From NCBI GenBank assembly GCA_008360955.1, contig LUCM01010097.1:6420-70419 (forward strand): a stretch of DNA of 64,000 bases, read 5' to 3'. The position numbers were made by a program, and so were the translations under genes. This document shows, piece after piece, positions 12,071 through 23,034 of the stretch. The stretch comes from Fasciolopsis buskii. Taxonomy: Eukaryota; Platyhelminthes; Trematoda; Plagiorchiida; Fasciolidae. Under the pieces are notes generated by a model. That model had not been told where the DNA came from, did no database searches, and saw only the letters and a program-made list of their open reading frames with translations. Numbering within the stretch: position 1 is the first letter of the stretch; every line of letters begins with the position of its first letter.

Positions 12071-12190
12071 ACATCCGAGAGGATTGCGCAAGGCAAGATC
12101 GAATTTGTAGAAGGATGGCAAAAAGCAGGCATGGAAAATAAAAACCAGACTTGAAGGCGCAATGTGTCTGCGCTCTCGTGATCGGGACCT
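12071..12190 (-). repeat. Dispersed repeat family R1, fragment D
   Basis: 'gcgcaaggcaagatcgaatt' with 'agaaggatggcaaaaagcag' (about 12085-12130) aligns with the outer edge of copy C ('gggcaaggcaagaccaaatt', 'acaaggatgatgcgcaggaa', 15049-15090), both read on the plus strand. It therefore has the same orientation as copy C. Only about 100 bases can be followed. Confidence 0.45.
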
Positions 12191-13347
12191 GCAATATGAT
12201 AGACTAAGCACTAGTTTTCGAGTTTTTAAATCAAAGCTAGATAAACCTATGTCGAGACATTCTGGGGATGATTATCAGTCGTGCTATGTGAGTCATTCCA
12301 CGTTTAAGGGCATCGAAGGTGCGTATTCCCAGAGTAAAATTAGGCTGGGAAGCAAAGACGGACGCTGTCATATGGTCGGGTTCCTCGAAAGCCAAAAAGG
12401 TTATATGTTGAAGACGTAGGTCAATAACGTTGCGATAACCTTTGGAGACGAATCAAAACCACATTGGATATCATATGTGTTGGACAGAGAGCGGTAATCA
12501 ACAACATTCAGGAGTCAAAATAATGCTGAAGATGAAACAGCGGGAAACACTGAAGGGTCAAAATTATATGAACAGTTGTAGCGGGGTAGACGATGGAACT
12601 CACGAGAATGGTCGCTTTACCCACGCGGCTGTGAGCGGTCTGTGAAGTGTGGCGGGAAGAGAAAAAGTGCGTCTAAGAATTATAATTATTTCTTAAATAC
12701 ACCTGACACGAATGGCAGTGTGTTGCCCCTGTTTAATATCGGAGATTTCCGTGTTCTTTGGCGGTAGAGATCTGGAGATTTGGATATCGTACGACATTCT
12801 AGTAGCGTTTGTAATAGTGTTTTGACCAGTCGTTATGGTTCATCTGAGATGAGGTACCCGGATCGGTAGTTGGCTTGGCTTGGTTTGTCTTAGGGTTACG
12901 CGATCCGGTACTGGATCGTCAGATCCAAATAGCAGGTTCCTAGCAGAGATAGGTAACCAGCGCATAGGATAGGGTGGAGCTTTCGGCGATAGTTTGCGTT
13001 GCATTTGTGGTCATTGGCGAGCACATAAGTAGCTATTAAACGCAAGCAAAGTTTTGGGAGGCAGTTCCTAATTCGTTTGGTTTCTAGCAACCAATGATTG
13101 GCCTTTTCATTTTCTCATCTCCGGAAGACAAGAAAACAACCAAAACTTTGGATCTTCCAGAGACATTAAAGATACTCGAATTCTTCCGACGCCCTGACAG
13201 TGGTTCTCTGTGGCCCGAAATGAATCCGACTTCTTTGAAGTTGAAACACAATTATGGGCTTCTTTCCTACAGCGCTCAATAAAATTTTTGATAGTAAAGA
13301 TAGAGGAATGGAGAAATAATAATATGGTAACAACTGCCTAGAAAATC
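12191..13347. other. No gene recognised
   Basis: Plus-strand ORFs of 85 and 67 codons (12162-12419, 12442-12645) have no known motif. The string 'cacctgacacga' at about 12700 recurs at about 14829, just after the CR1-like RT copy, so this stretch may contain another end of that family. Confidence 0.35.
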
Positions 13348-14830
13348 ATGCAAATCACCGTCTACCACACGGCTAACACGACTGCCAATCAGCCACATTC
13401 TGAGATCAACCCCATCTTAGCTTCCCTCAGAATATCCGCCATTTCATCCGACGTTGCTGGCATCATCATAGTGATGAAATATGCCAGGCCATCCCACAGT
13501 CCGGGGCCTGACGGTATCCCACTAGTCTTCTTTTGCACCGCGAAATCCTCCTAAATCTTTTCTCGCTCCCCATGTCTGGCATTGCTTTTCCGCCATAATA
13601 AAAACCTCTATTACTGTTCCACACCAGAAAAAGGGTTCTGTGCTAACCGTGAAAGCTTGTACGTCAACACGGCTTCCTGCGGGGCGGATCATGCCTCACC
13701 TGTCAGTTTGACTTCTTGAACCTATTTACCCAGAGTGCGGATTCTCACCGGTCGATGCTCATAACCTAATTGGATATGTCAAAAGCGTTTGACCGCTTTT
13801 CCCACTCCCGACTCCCGGCCAAAATTAGGACTTATGAAATAAGAAATCCCCTCTTATCTTGGCTATCATCCTGCTTGCCGATCGCTTTCAGGTAGTCAAT
13901 ATTAAAAGTTGTTTGCCCAGCCCTGTGCTATTACCAATGGGGTCATCCATGGGAGCGTCCTAGGTCCTCTCCTATTCCTGCTATGCAATAGTGATATGTT
14001 TAAAGTTATTTGTCGTGACACACAATTCCTGTTTACTGATGACATTAAAATGGTCTACTCTTCTGAGGCTGCTTCATTTACCTCTGCTCTTGCACTTAAT
14101 AATGAGGGCCTGCAGCCTCTTGGTAACTGGTGTTTTAGATGTCTTATGAAGTTCTCTAATAACATGTAAGTGCCATGTTTCTTCGGGTTCCCTCTCGATA
14201 AACGGCATGCCAATTCTTGTATCACGCAGCGCCAAGAACCTAGAGTTACAATACTCCTGCTCCTTCAACTTCCATGAGAAAGACTACCATCAGACCGCTA
14301 TAGCTAAAAGAACCGCTACAAGGTTCTTAAGGGCTTTCCGCATCAAGACTGCGGAATTACCACCGTCTAGTCCCATGCTAGGCCCCACCTCGAGTAATGC
14401 CCGATTATCTTCACGCATATGCGTAGGGTCGATCGAACTGCAAACAAGAATGTGCAGTGGTCGTTCATTAGAAATATCCTAGGTCCCTCCTCTAGCCCAA
14501 AGTACAGGGCCAGATGCGAGCTGCTTGGACTTAAACCCTTATGGCTTCGTCGAGTCAAATCAAACCTTGCAATTCTTTTTGATCTTTTCCGTTATAACGT
14601 TCTTTCTACTACAAATCTCATACACGACGCAGGTAGTCCCCCATATCCACTTCGTAGTAGATAATACTTGTTAGTAATACCCCTTAATCGACTATCGATC
14701 CGGGCAAAATTCTTCAGAATTGCTCACCCTAAACTAGGGAAAAACTCCCTAGTTCCCTGCGGTCGTGCCCAAATTTAGCTCAGTTCAAAGCCCAGCTGGC
14801 AAAGTTACTAGATGTCTAGTTCCTAATTCA
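13348..14830 (+). mobile_element. CR1-like non-LTR retrotransposon, RT fragment 2, inactive
   Basis: RT blocks appear in correct order across several frames. 'SHSPGPDGIPLVFF' lies at 13492-13533. A degraded motif A region sits near 13770-13790 ('LDMSKAFDR' in one frame). 'GVIHGSVLGPLLFLL' lies at about 13936-13980. Motif C is 'FLFTDDIKMVYSS' at about 14028-14066, the usual FADD with Ala changed to Thr but both Asp kept. Then come 'LGNWCFRCLMKFSNNMCHV' and the conserved end 'INGMPILVSRSAKNLELQYS'. Near 14700-14820 the frameshifted 'KFFRIAHPKLG' piece and 'FKAQLAKLLDV' resemble the CR1 C-terminus. Many stops and frameshifts make it non-functional. The 5' half of the element is missing. Confidence 0.82.
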
Positions 14831-15068
14831 CCTGACACGAGCTAACATTGGACTGGGCGAGGACTGCGAACATGGTTTTGAATTTTAGTTCATGACCGAA
14901 TCTTTTCTGAAATCATCGTCTGGGATTCAGCTTCACCTCTTAATTCCTCAGTTTTTCGCACGTCCACGTTAACGCATCATTTGACCTCCCTTGTAATAAT
15001 ATTAACAACAATAATAATAATGCAAATTTCTCAATTTGCGAGAGGCATGGGCAAGGCAAGACCAAATT
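14831..15068. other. Spacer with AAT microsatellite
   Basis: Between the RT fragment and the fold-back there is a short (ATA/ACA)n tract at about 15001-15022. Trinucleotide tails are common at the 3' ends of some non-LTR elements, but no link can be shown here. Confidence 0.4.
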
Positions 15069-15565
15069 TTTACAAGGATGATGCGCAGGAAATGTAAATG
15101 ATAGAGATTGAATGGGATTGGGGATGGGAGCAATATTGCGTTTTTGCGGAGTCTCACTGGAAATTGAAATGATATGCTGCGAAGCAATGGGGAAAGTACG
15201 CGTATGCCAGTGGAAGGCAAATAATTAGAAAACTAATTTTTCAAGACCAAAACAGATTTTTTGGTACTGTTTGCGAGCAGTAAACTACGGGTTATTTCGT
15301 GTTTAAGTGCACTAAATGGGCTCAGTGCTGGCGCAAAACATGGACGGAGCACAACGGTGGATGTCTAGATATGTCCGGAGTTCCCAAACGTCAGGAGCGC
15401 TACGTAATGGACGTAAACGTTGAGCTAAACAGATGAAAAGCAGTGGTTTTGTGGTCATTGGATGAAAGTGGTGAAAACCAGGAGGAACATCAGGCAAAGT
15501 GGATAAGACACGTGTTTGAGAAAGAATGGCCAAAAAATGCTGAGGGCCGAAGAAGACTGTCAAGA
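15069..15565 (-). repeat. Dispersed repeat family R1, copy C (left arm of fold-back)
   Basis: This is the reverse complement of the end of copy B. Positions 15069-15350 pair with 16710-16991, and in a row-by-row comparison I see a single mismatch (at 15265, A against G). From 15351 to about 15530 the same alignment continues but falls to roughly 75-80 percent. A minus-strand ORF (15312-15563) and the plus-strand ORF of copy B (16515-16748) share 'LRTYLDI.RCAPSMFCAS', which follows from the shared DNA and is not evidence of coding. Confidence 0.88.
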
Positions 15566-15794
15566 TTGTTTCAAAATATCTCCAGGAAATTTGTGAAGCT
15601 TCGGATATAGAACTCCCATGGATAGTGAGTATATTTACTTGGGAATGGCGGTGAGCTGTACCGGGAGGTGCGTCAGATGTATCCTCTTTACTAGTGGCTT
15701 AGTTAACTAACTTTTGAGCTTCTCTCAAGTTGGGCCGACAAAAATGTCAACGTAATTTTTGATCGATCACTGCTTTTATGACATTCCGGGATTT

Positions 15795-16991
15795 TAAGAA
15801 CCTTCAGCCTGTATAATCCTTGCTATTCTTGTTATTTTATCCCCTTCACTTGCTTGGCAGAGCCAAACAGGTCGTTCTTGGTAGCCCCAAACATTCAACA
15901 GCCCGTAAAACTGCTGCCATAGCCCAATTCTAGTTACCACATTTTGCGGAATAGATGCATCATGTTGCAGGTATGTTGTCGCGATCAAATAATTACCAGT
16001 ACCTCAAACTGGCACCCAAGCCAGACCACTTCTCTCTTTTGTGTTTCAGATCTCGCACCCGGAGTAGACTCGCTTTTACTGGTTCCGTCCTCTTAATGGC
16101 AATTCCAACTGTGCTATTTTATCACTCCTGCTAGTAACCTGCTAGCTAGAAATGACGCTCGAGTAATGGCCCATTTAACCGAAATTACGCGGATTATCGC
16201 ATCGCATATCTCAACTCGCACCTTTGCGATTGAACAGAACCGGGATTACTGCTGTCTCCGGAGTGGCTTGCGCATCTCACATTCCCCACCCGTACTGCTG
16301 ACTAAGGTAAAAAGCTCCGACAACAAAAATTACAGTATAGAGGACTATCTTGTCTGGTGTATTTAAGGAATGTTCTTGTACAAACTTCTTATCTGACATA
16401 CTGCACACCGCCGTCCGCATGTAAATGCAATTACCATCCTTGGGAGTCTGATATCCGAGGCTTTACGAATTTCTTCCAGATAGTATGAGACAGTCTTGGT
16501 AGTCCTCCTCCAACTTGAGCACTTTTTTGGCAGTTTATTGTTGTAAAATACGTGTCCTATCCACTTTGCCTGACGTTCCTCCTGAATTCAATTACTTCCA
16601 TCCAACTACGGCATTACAATTTCTTCTCATCTCAACTCAACCTCTACTTCCATTAGGTAACGCTGTTGACCTTTGGGGACTCCGGACATATCTGGACATC
16701 CAACGTTGCGCTCCGTCCATGTTTTGCGCCAGCACTGAGCCCATTTAGTGCACTTAAACACGAAATAACCCGTAGTTTACTGCTCGCAAACAGCACCAAA
16801 AAATCTGTTTTGGTCTTGAAAAATTAGTTTTCTAATTATTTGCCTTCCACTGGCATACGCGTACTTTCCCCATTGCTTCGCAGCATATCATTTCAATTTC
16901 CAGTGAGACTCCGCAAAAACGCAATATTGCTCCCATCCCCAATCCCATTCAATCTCTATCATTTACATTTCCTGCGCATCATCCTTGTAAA
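15795..16991 (+). repeat. Dispersed repeat family R1, copy B (right arm of fold-back)
   Basis: It shares ordered blocks with copy A (9.9-11.0 kb) along its length and with copy C (inverted) over its last 480 bases. The last 282 bases are almost identical to copy C, while copy A shows only about 70-75 percent identity in the same part. No reading frame is kept. It is probably non-coding retrotransposon sequence. Confidence 0.78.
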
Positions 16992-17610
16992 GATTTGATC
17001 TCGCTTTTCGCATTCCACTGGCAATCGGACAATGTATATTATTATCATCAGATTGTTTACGGCTGGGACTCAAATACCCAGGACGAACAGACTTCGAGGC
17101 ATGTTCTGGTGTTTAACTACTCTACCCCTTTGTTTTTTTCATTTGTTGCTTCAGTTGGAAGCTTTAAGAGGTTTGCCCTGTTCGACCCAGTTGGATATCT
17201 AGTCTTTCTGCAGGAGCCGGACTTTCTCAAATGGCTTCCTTCCTGTTCAGGAGGATCACTCCACGTGGATATTACCGTGTGGGCAAAAAACCTAGCCCTT
17301 GGGAATGTCCGGCGTCCCGGTTTGGGAACTTTCCCTGTCTTGGTACTAAGGAAGGTGGACGGAGTGCAAATTTTTTGGCTTCCTTATCTGATTTGCTGAG
17401 ACGGACCGCCAGAAACGGATATTCTCAGGTGCGTACTGATTCTTACCAGCAGGATTTAGTTTTTATAAACAGTTTTGACAGACGAAGAGATTGGGCAACA
17501 AGGCCATTTGGTGAATTCTCTGCAGGGCCTCTTCTAGTGGTCCCCGGTCTTGTGCTTGACCAGGGTGCTCTATCTAGAGAACATATTATGGAATTGGTTA
17601 AGTGAAAGCA
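16992..17610 (+). other. Two overlapping plus-strand ORFs (134 and 124 codons), unassigned
   Basis: ORFs 16995-17399 and 17231-17605 overlap in different frames. The first contains 'FDPVGYLVFLQEPDFLKWL', the second 'GYYRVGKKPSPWECPASRFG' and 'LLVVPGLVLDQGALSREH'. I recognise no domain. They follow the R1 repeat directly and may be a decayed ORF split by one frameshift near 17300. No splice sites or start context argue for a cellular gene. Confidence 0.3.
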
Positions 17611-19490
17611 ACTCGGTATGCCTGGATATTGCAGATTAATATGCATCAGGATTTCCTGCTGTATTGACAAGCTTCTGTTGGAATATGGGAGAAACTTTGC
17701 ATCAAGTTAGAAGTGCCATTGAAAAAGTGCTTTCCTTTGTGCTTGAGAAATGGACCGGTACATGAATCGCGCCCAGAAACGTGCATTGGGTACGTGAAGT
17801 TTCATTTGGTTTTTGTTTTTCTTGATCTCTTGTTATCCTTCCCTTCAGAAAAACCCATAAAGAAAGTAATGTCTCAGCAAGCAAGAAACTTCATGTCTGC
17901 GCTAAATTACAAATAAATTTTGAAGTAGGCAGCTCATAGATCCATGTACAAATTCAGGATGAGGAAAAACATGCCCTTCGGTGACAAAAGTAACCCATGT
18001 TTGGAGAAAAACATTCCAAAACCGTATAACCCTGCAGATTAAAATGCAGTGTCAAATGAAGTTCAGAGGAATACGCCTAAGAAGGCTACCGTAGTATGTA
18101 TCCCGGTAATCTACTGGTGTCTTGAAAAACTTGTCGGCTATGTTCGAAGGAAATAGGCCATACAGAAGGATCAGGTCACCGAATAAGACTCCAGTAACAC
18201 GCAGATCGAATTTTTCAGCCATACGGAGTAACCTGGAACCCATGAACACGATTTCGTCTTTCGTTGAACTCTTTCTGATGACTATTGGTGGAGCAAAAGA
18301 GCAACATGCACTCGTTTGGCCGCCACATTTCAGAGAGTGAATTATTTCCCACACAACAGACAGAAGGATCCCTTCTGTAACGTCAGCGACTTGGTGTTCT
18401 ATCTTGATTGCCCCCGTGCCTGATTTGACGAAATTTTCCTAGTGTTTCGTCATGACAAATTCACTGGATTTTCGAGCGCCCGTAATTCATTGTTGATCAT
18501 TTACTGGATATGTTACTACCGACTAACTACAGATAAGTGACATGGAACATTCCGAAGGTCTTTGAGAAACATTTCTCTCCATTTGTGTTCAGTTCACAAC
18601 TGGTGGGTCAATTTGCATACATAACCGCGGCTAACTGTATTAATATGTGCATGTTCCTTGTGCTGTTTCATCGCTTAAAAAACATAACTAGATTAGTAGT
18701 AGCAAAGTTCATATGAGCTTTTACGCATGTGAGAACGACGTTTGGTCCAAATATCGAGCACTTAGGAGCTGTTAAATTGGAGGGAAATGGATGGATGTCG
18801 TAGGATTACTAATCCTAAAAAATACCAGTTCGTAAATTGGCGAGCAGTGCTTGAATTTGCGCAGCTATTCGGTGCCTCTTCGGCGTAACAGGGGAGGGAT
18901 AATGGGGCGGTCCAGAAATCTGACACTGAAGGTTGACCAAGATCGTGCAAGTCTAAGTTCCATTACCAAAATAATGATACAGGTATAAGACTTGAGTTAC
19001 CATGGGTCATCACGGATATTTGGAAAGCGTCATTGATAATATTAATCCCCAGGTAATTGTCATCACACATGATTTTGACACTAATTTTGCGTCCACGACT
19101 TTGTCGGCTTAAAGAATGCAACTTTGAATCCCAAAAACTTGAGGCGAAACCATTTAGTTCAGTTTCATGGACCTATGGCGGTCGTCAATGAAACGCTCAA
19201 GCGAGCGTTCAGTTCTTCTTTAAATCTATGCACATGCCTCCGTGACAGGCACTGAACAGTGTGCAGGATGTTCTAAGAAAATCCGAGAAAATCAATTACA
19301 GCACAGCTGAAGTCATGAACCATTACACTAGTTCGAGGCCAGGAACAATTCCCATGGGGCTGTGGGTTTTCCACTGAGTCTGGACGGGTAAGCACCGCTT
19401 TAGAATGGTAGAAACTAAGAGGGATACGGCACCCAACCTGTGAGATTGGACGGAGCCACTGACCGCTCACACGTCAACAGTATCGACGGA
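17611..19490. other. No gene recognised; one 100-codon minus-strand ORF
   Basis: The minus-strand ORF 18052-18354 ('MGSRLLRMAEKFDLRVTGVL', then 'TPVDYRDTYYGSLLRR') is the longest open piece and has a protein-like composition, but no family is recognisable. It may be a fossil exon or a chance ORF. Nothing else stands out. Confidence 0.35.
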
Positions 19491-19499
19491 ACCCTATCT

Positions 19500-20800
19500 C
19501 AACCCCAGCCAATCACTAACGGTATAGTATAGGGGGGCGTTCTTGGTCCCTTCATATTCCTGCTACACCTTAATGACGTCTGCCAAAGAGTAGACACTGA
19601 CAAACCCTTCCTATTTGCAGACGATATCAATACAGTCTACCCGTTCCACCCATCCTCCTTAGCATAAACCATCGCAAATATTACGGAGGATTTAAATTCA
19701 CTGGACGAGTGGCGCAGGAAATGGGCGATGCAGTCCTCTGCATTCAAGAGCGACTTTCTGTACAATAAATTTCTAACCCACAGGGATACTGTCTACAAAT
19801 GGTCTCTGAACGCTAGCCACCCAGGTTTTTGAAGACCTGGACTTCGGAAGATTTTGGTCGTTCAGCTCTCACGAGCAAGCGATCTGCCAAAGGTTTTGAT
19901 GCCAGCAGGACTAACGTCCCAATTTCCAAAGCGTTGCACGCTAGGCCATATGGTAACGCTATATTATTCATGCTGTAGACCGCATTTGGAGAATTGACCG
20001 ATAATTTTTCTAGAACTTGCTCAGAGCCGACGGTATTCTAATCGGAAAAGTTCAGCAATAATTCATAAAATAACTTCTTGATCCCGCACCAAGTCACAAA
20101 GATGCTGGTTTCTGCCCACGAACCACCCACGAATAAGTCATGTCGAGCTAACCTCATATCTTTTCAAGCTCCTCAGCTGGCAAGTACACTAGACTACTAA
20201 CCATATCCGATCAGTCTTCTCGCTCTCTCAGAAATCGATCGTTATCCCACATAATACCACTGTCCAAAATGTCTCAGGTCAAAATTCTTCACGGCCGTTT
20301 ACTTTATCTTGTGCATTAGCCCAACAGATCCCGCCTTCTACTGCCAGAATTAGACGCACTTCAGGAATTTCCTTTCAAATTCTCCCGATACATCTTCCTT
20401 CCCTTAATTAATCGGGTCGAATATCAGTTTAAAGTTATTCTTCAAAGACTACCGAGAAGCCCAGCTCTACCTGACATTTGGAAATCAAAACCCTCTCATC
20501 CTATAACGCCTTACTTCTATGTAACCAGTCCTTTACAATAAAATACCTCCCACCCGGTCGCTATCTTTCCCTTCTTCGGTGATTCGTTGTTGACGGCCAC
20601 AATCTTCTCACGGCGGTCGTCAAGTGGAACCAAAACAGGTCGTTATAACTGTTTCCATTTTGCATGCATGTAACTAAAATGACAAGCATACATCAAGCAT
20701 AAATCGTAAGCCTCTAAAACCTAGTTCCTTTTCTGCTTGAGTAAATACAAAATAGCTCTCAACTATCTCTGCCTCAAATACTCAGGTATACCTGCGTACC
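19500..20800 (+). mobile_element. CR1-like non-LTR retrotransposon, RT fragment 3 with 3' end, inactive
   Basis: Translated across stops the segment shows 'GGVLGPFIFLLHLNDVC' (about 19532-19582), motif C 'PFLFADDINTVYPFHPSS' (about 19606-19655) with both Asp kept, then 'LNSLDEWRRKWAMQSSAFK', all in CR1/Jockey RT order. From 20215 it carries the segment also found at 9286-9830, which places that repeat at the C-terminus or 3' UTR of this family. RT blocks before 19500 are absent, so the copy is 5'-truncated, as is usual for non-LTR insertions. No intact ORF remains. Confidence 0.77.
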
Positions 20801-23030
20801 TGTGTGCATTTTTAGATGTTGTCTGGAGCATTCCATTCCTTCTTAGCTAACATCCCCGTGGCCGTGATCACTCACTCGACCAGGCGTTAGCCTCACTACC
20901 GTTAATCTGTGGCCCGCAGCCTTCTTGTTGCTACCGTTTGTGTTCAACGAAGTGAGGATAAACGTGCCCAGATTGTTTGCAACCACCCCTCTAGATGTCT
21001 GTATGGCCTACCCGGGACAATATCTACCATGATGATCAAGCCAAATCTGCTCAACCCTATGACAAAATCGCAGAACTTGTAGTTATTAATCTTCACGATA
21101 AACGGTTCTCCCTTTTACTCGTTCCGCATCTGATAGCTCCCTCCCTACAAAAAATAGCCCTCCCTACTTTACGATAAATCTTATAGGGTAAGATAGATTA
21201 CGTTCCCAGTGAAAGAAGATGGGTCGGTGCCCCACACCGATCCGATGGCGTTGTACATCACGCATTTCGTGTTGCTCCATCTAAAACCAAGTAGCGAATA
21301 ACGCATCACATTTTACAGCTGGCTACCTATGGCCGCACATTCAACCATTTTTCATTTCTTTCCTGTTCACCTCAACCTACTAGTAAATCCCATTCCAGAC
21401 AGTCCGACTATCTTTCTGTTCCGGTCTCAGGCACACCATCATTTCGCCGTCCATTTGGTCTAGAGGCCTTCATTTTACCTGCATAAACATTCAACAATGC
21501 CTCTTCTCCATGTGCTCTCGTCTCGGAAGAACGCGTCTAGTTCTGATGCGATCCCTTTTACTGGCTCATCTCTTCTTCCTGCATCAGTGGTTTGAGCGTG
21601 TTTATTTTAGATGGGGTTCTTTTCCCCCAGTGGTGTTCTGCAGGAAAACCGTCGGAGCTTTGCAGTAATTGTTGCTGTTGAAAAGCCCGTAAGAACTCGG
21701 GGCCGCTTAAATTCGACGACATGCAGCTAGTCACAGTGCTAATGATATTTCCCCCACCGGTTTCTCCCATGTCTACCCTTCAGTGCCGGTACTGTCAGAT
21801 ACACCACCTTGGCTGACTCAAGTCGGGTGGAGAGCTCGTCTGCAGAGGAGCGCCGTCGCAGGACAGGCTGTCCGCTTCCAAATGAGAAAAGTGCTTCTTA
21901 GAACGGGCATCCAGCTCTCGGTCAATCAGCAAAGTTGCCATCAACATATTACTGGTTCTGACAACGTAAAGGCCTGCATGCATTCGATTTCACTTAGTTT
22001 AAAGCATGGCTGACGGAATCCCAATTAAAATACTGTTCTGTTTAGGAATTCACGGGATTACTGCCGTACAAATGACCATGGTGCTTTGTCAGGCGCATGA
22101 TTTCGTTTTACTAAAAGTTTTGCTTATTCGCATAAACCTTGCGGTTTTGATATCTACATTTCTGGGGCTGGCCTGAACCACGCTTTTATTATTTTACAGT
22201 GACATCGGCTGTCATTTCAAGTCCTTTGATCGCATATTTGAGGCTATTGCGGGATTGTGTATTACCTAGCTTTAAAAGCCGTTACCATGGAGTCCATAAA
22301 TCAGTTCGGTTTTGGGAGTCCAATTTGGCTGCGTGTTGCTCAAACTGTGATTATGATAATGAAATTGATCAATTTGTTAGGGGAACAACTGAAACATCCA
22401 GAAATGCACTGCAAGTAAACCATAGCCACGACATAGCTCAGAAATGCGACGGAGAAATGTTGATTGCTTCTTATTTCTATTTTCCCACTTCATGTTTTAG
22501 AGATATCAACTGGGAGAACGTCGATGTTTACAAGGGTCGGATTGCGGAATTAGTGAGGCAGTTAGCGGCCGCTAGGGTGCAGAATGAGGTAGCAGGCGGA
22601 GGAAGGAGGCAGAAAGGGAGACGATCTCCTAATGAAGATCGGTGTGAGGACATGTAATAAATAGACGCAAAAGGTCACGCGCTGGCCAAGTACATACTTC
22701 ATTCAGCTCAATTGCCCTTCAACTTATTCGGGATGCAGTCGTTCAGGTTCAGCTGGCGCCCCGAGGAGTGCCGTAAGTTAATGAAGCCGGAGGATAACTT
22801 CATTTAATCCAAGGTGTTGGACACGGAGCCGGAGCATCTGTACCCTGTACGTTAATGTGGGGCATGAGCAACGCAGGCTGCTGATGGAGTATTATGTTAA
22901 ACACTGCCCAAAGTTATAGTAGGGCGAAAAAGTCCCAAGAGACTTGATGGGGTAGCTTTTCAAATTTACCCGAAATCTGAATGACGGCGTGATTCCTCGA
23001 GGCAATACGTATCAATGAAGACTTTTAATC
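20801..23030. other. Transition region, possible 5' part of the BEL/Pao element
   Basis: A 152-codon plus-strand ORF (22199-22657), ending in a basic 'GGGRRQKGRRSPNEDR' stretch, and a 76-codon ORF (21783-22013) are open but not recognised. They precede gag-like sequence of the BEL/Pao remnant in the same orientation and could be its start. I could not identify a long terminal repeat or a primer-binding site. 22680-23030 holds only short broken frames. Confidence 0.3.
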
Positions 23031-23034
23031 AACG

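Noticed and set aside
14074..14268. 64-codon minus ORF
   Set aside because: Antisense shadow of the CR1-like RT fragment.
18271..18290. ctgatga string as a hammerhead ribozyme core
   Set aside because: The heptamer lacks a matching stem II and GAAA partner nearby. Other ctgatga strings in the window also lack them.
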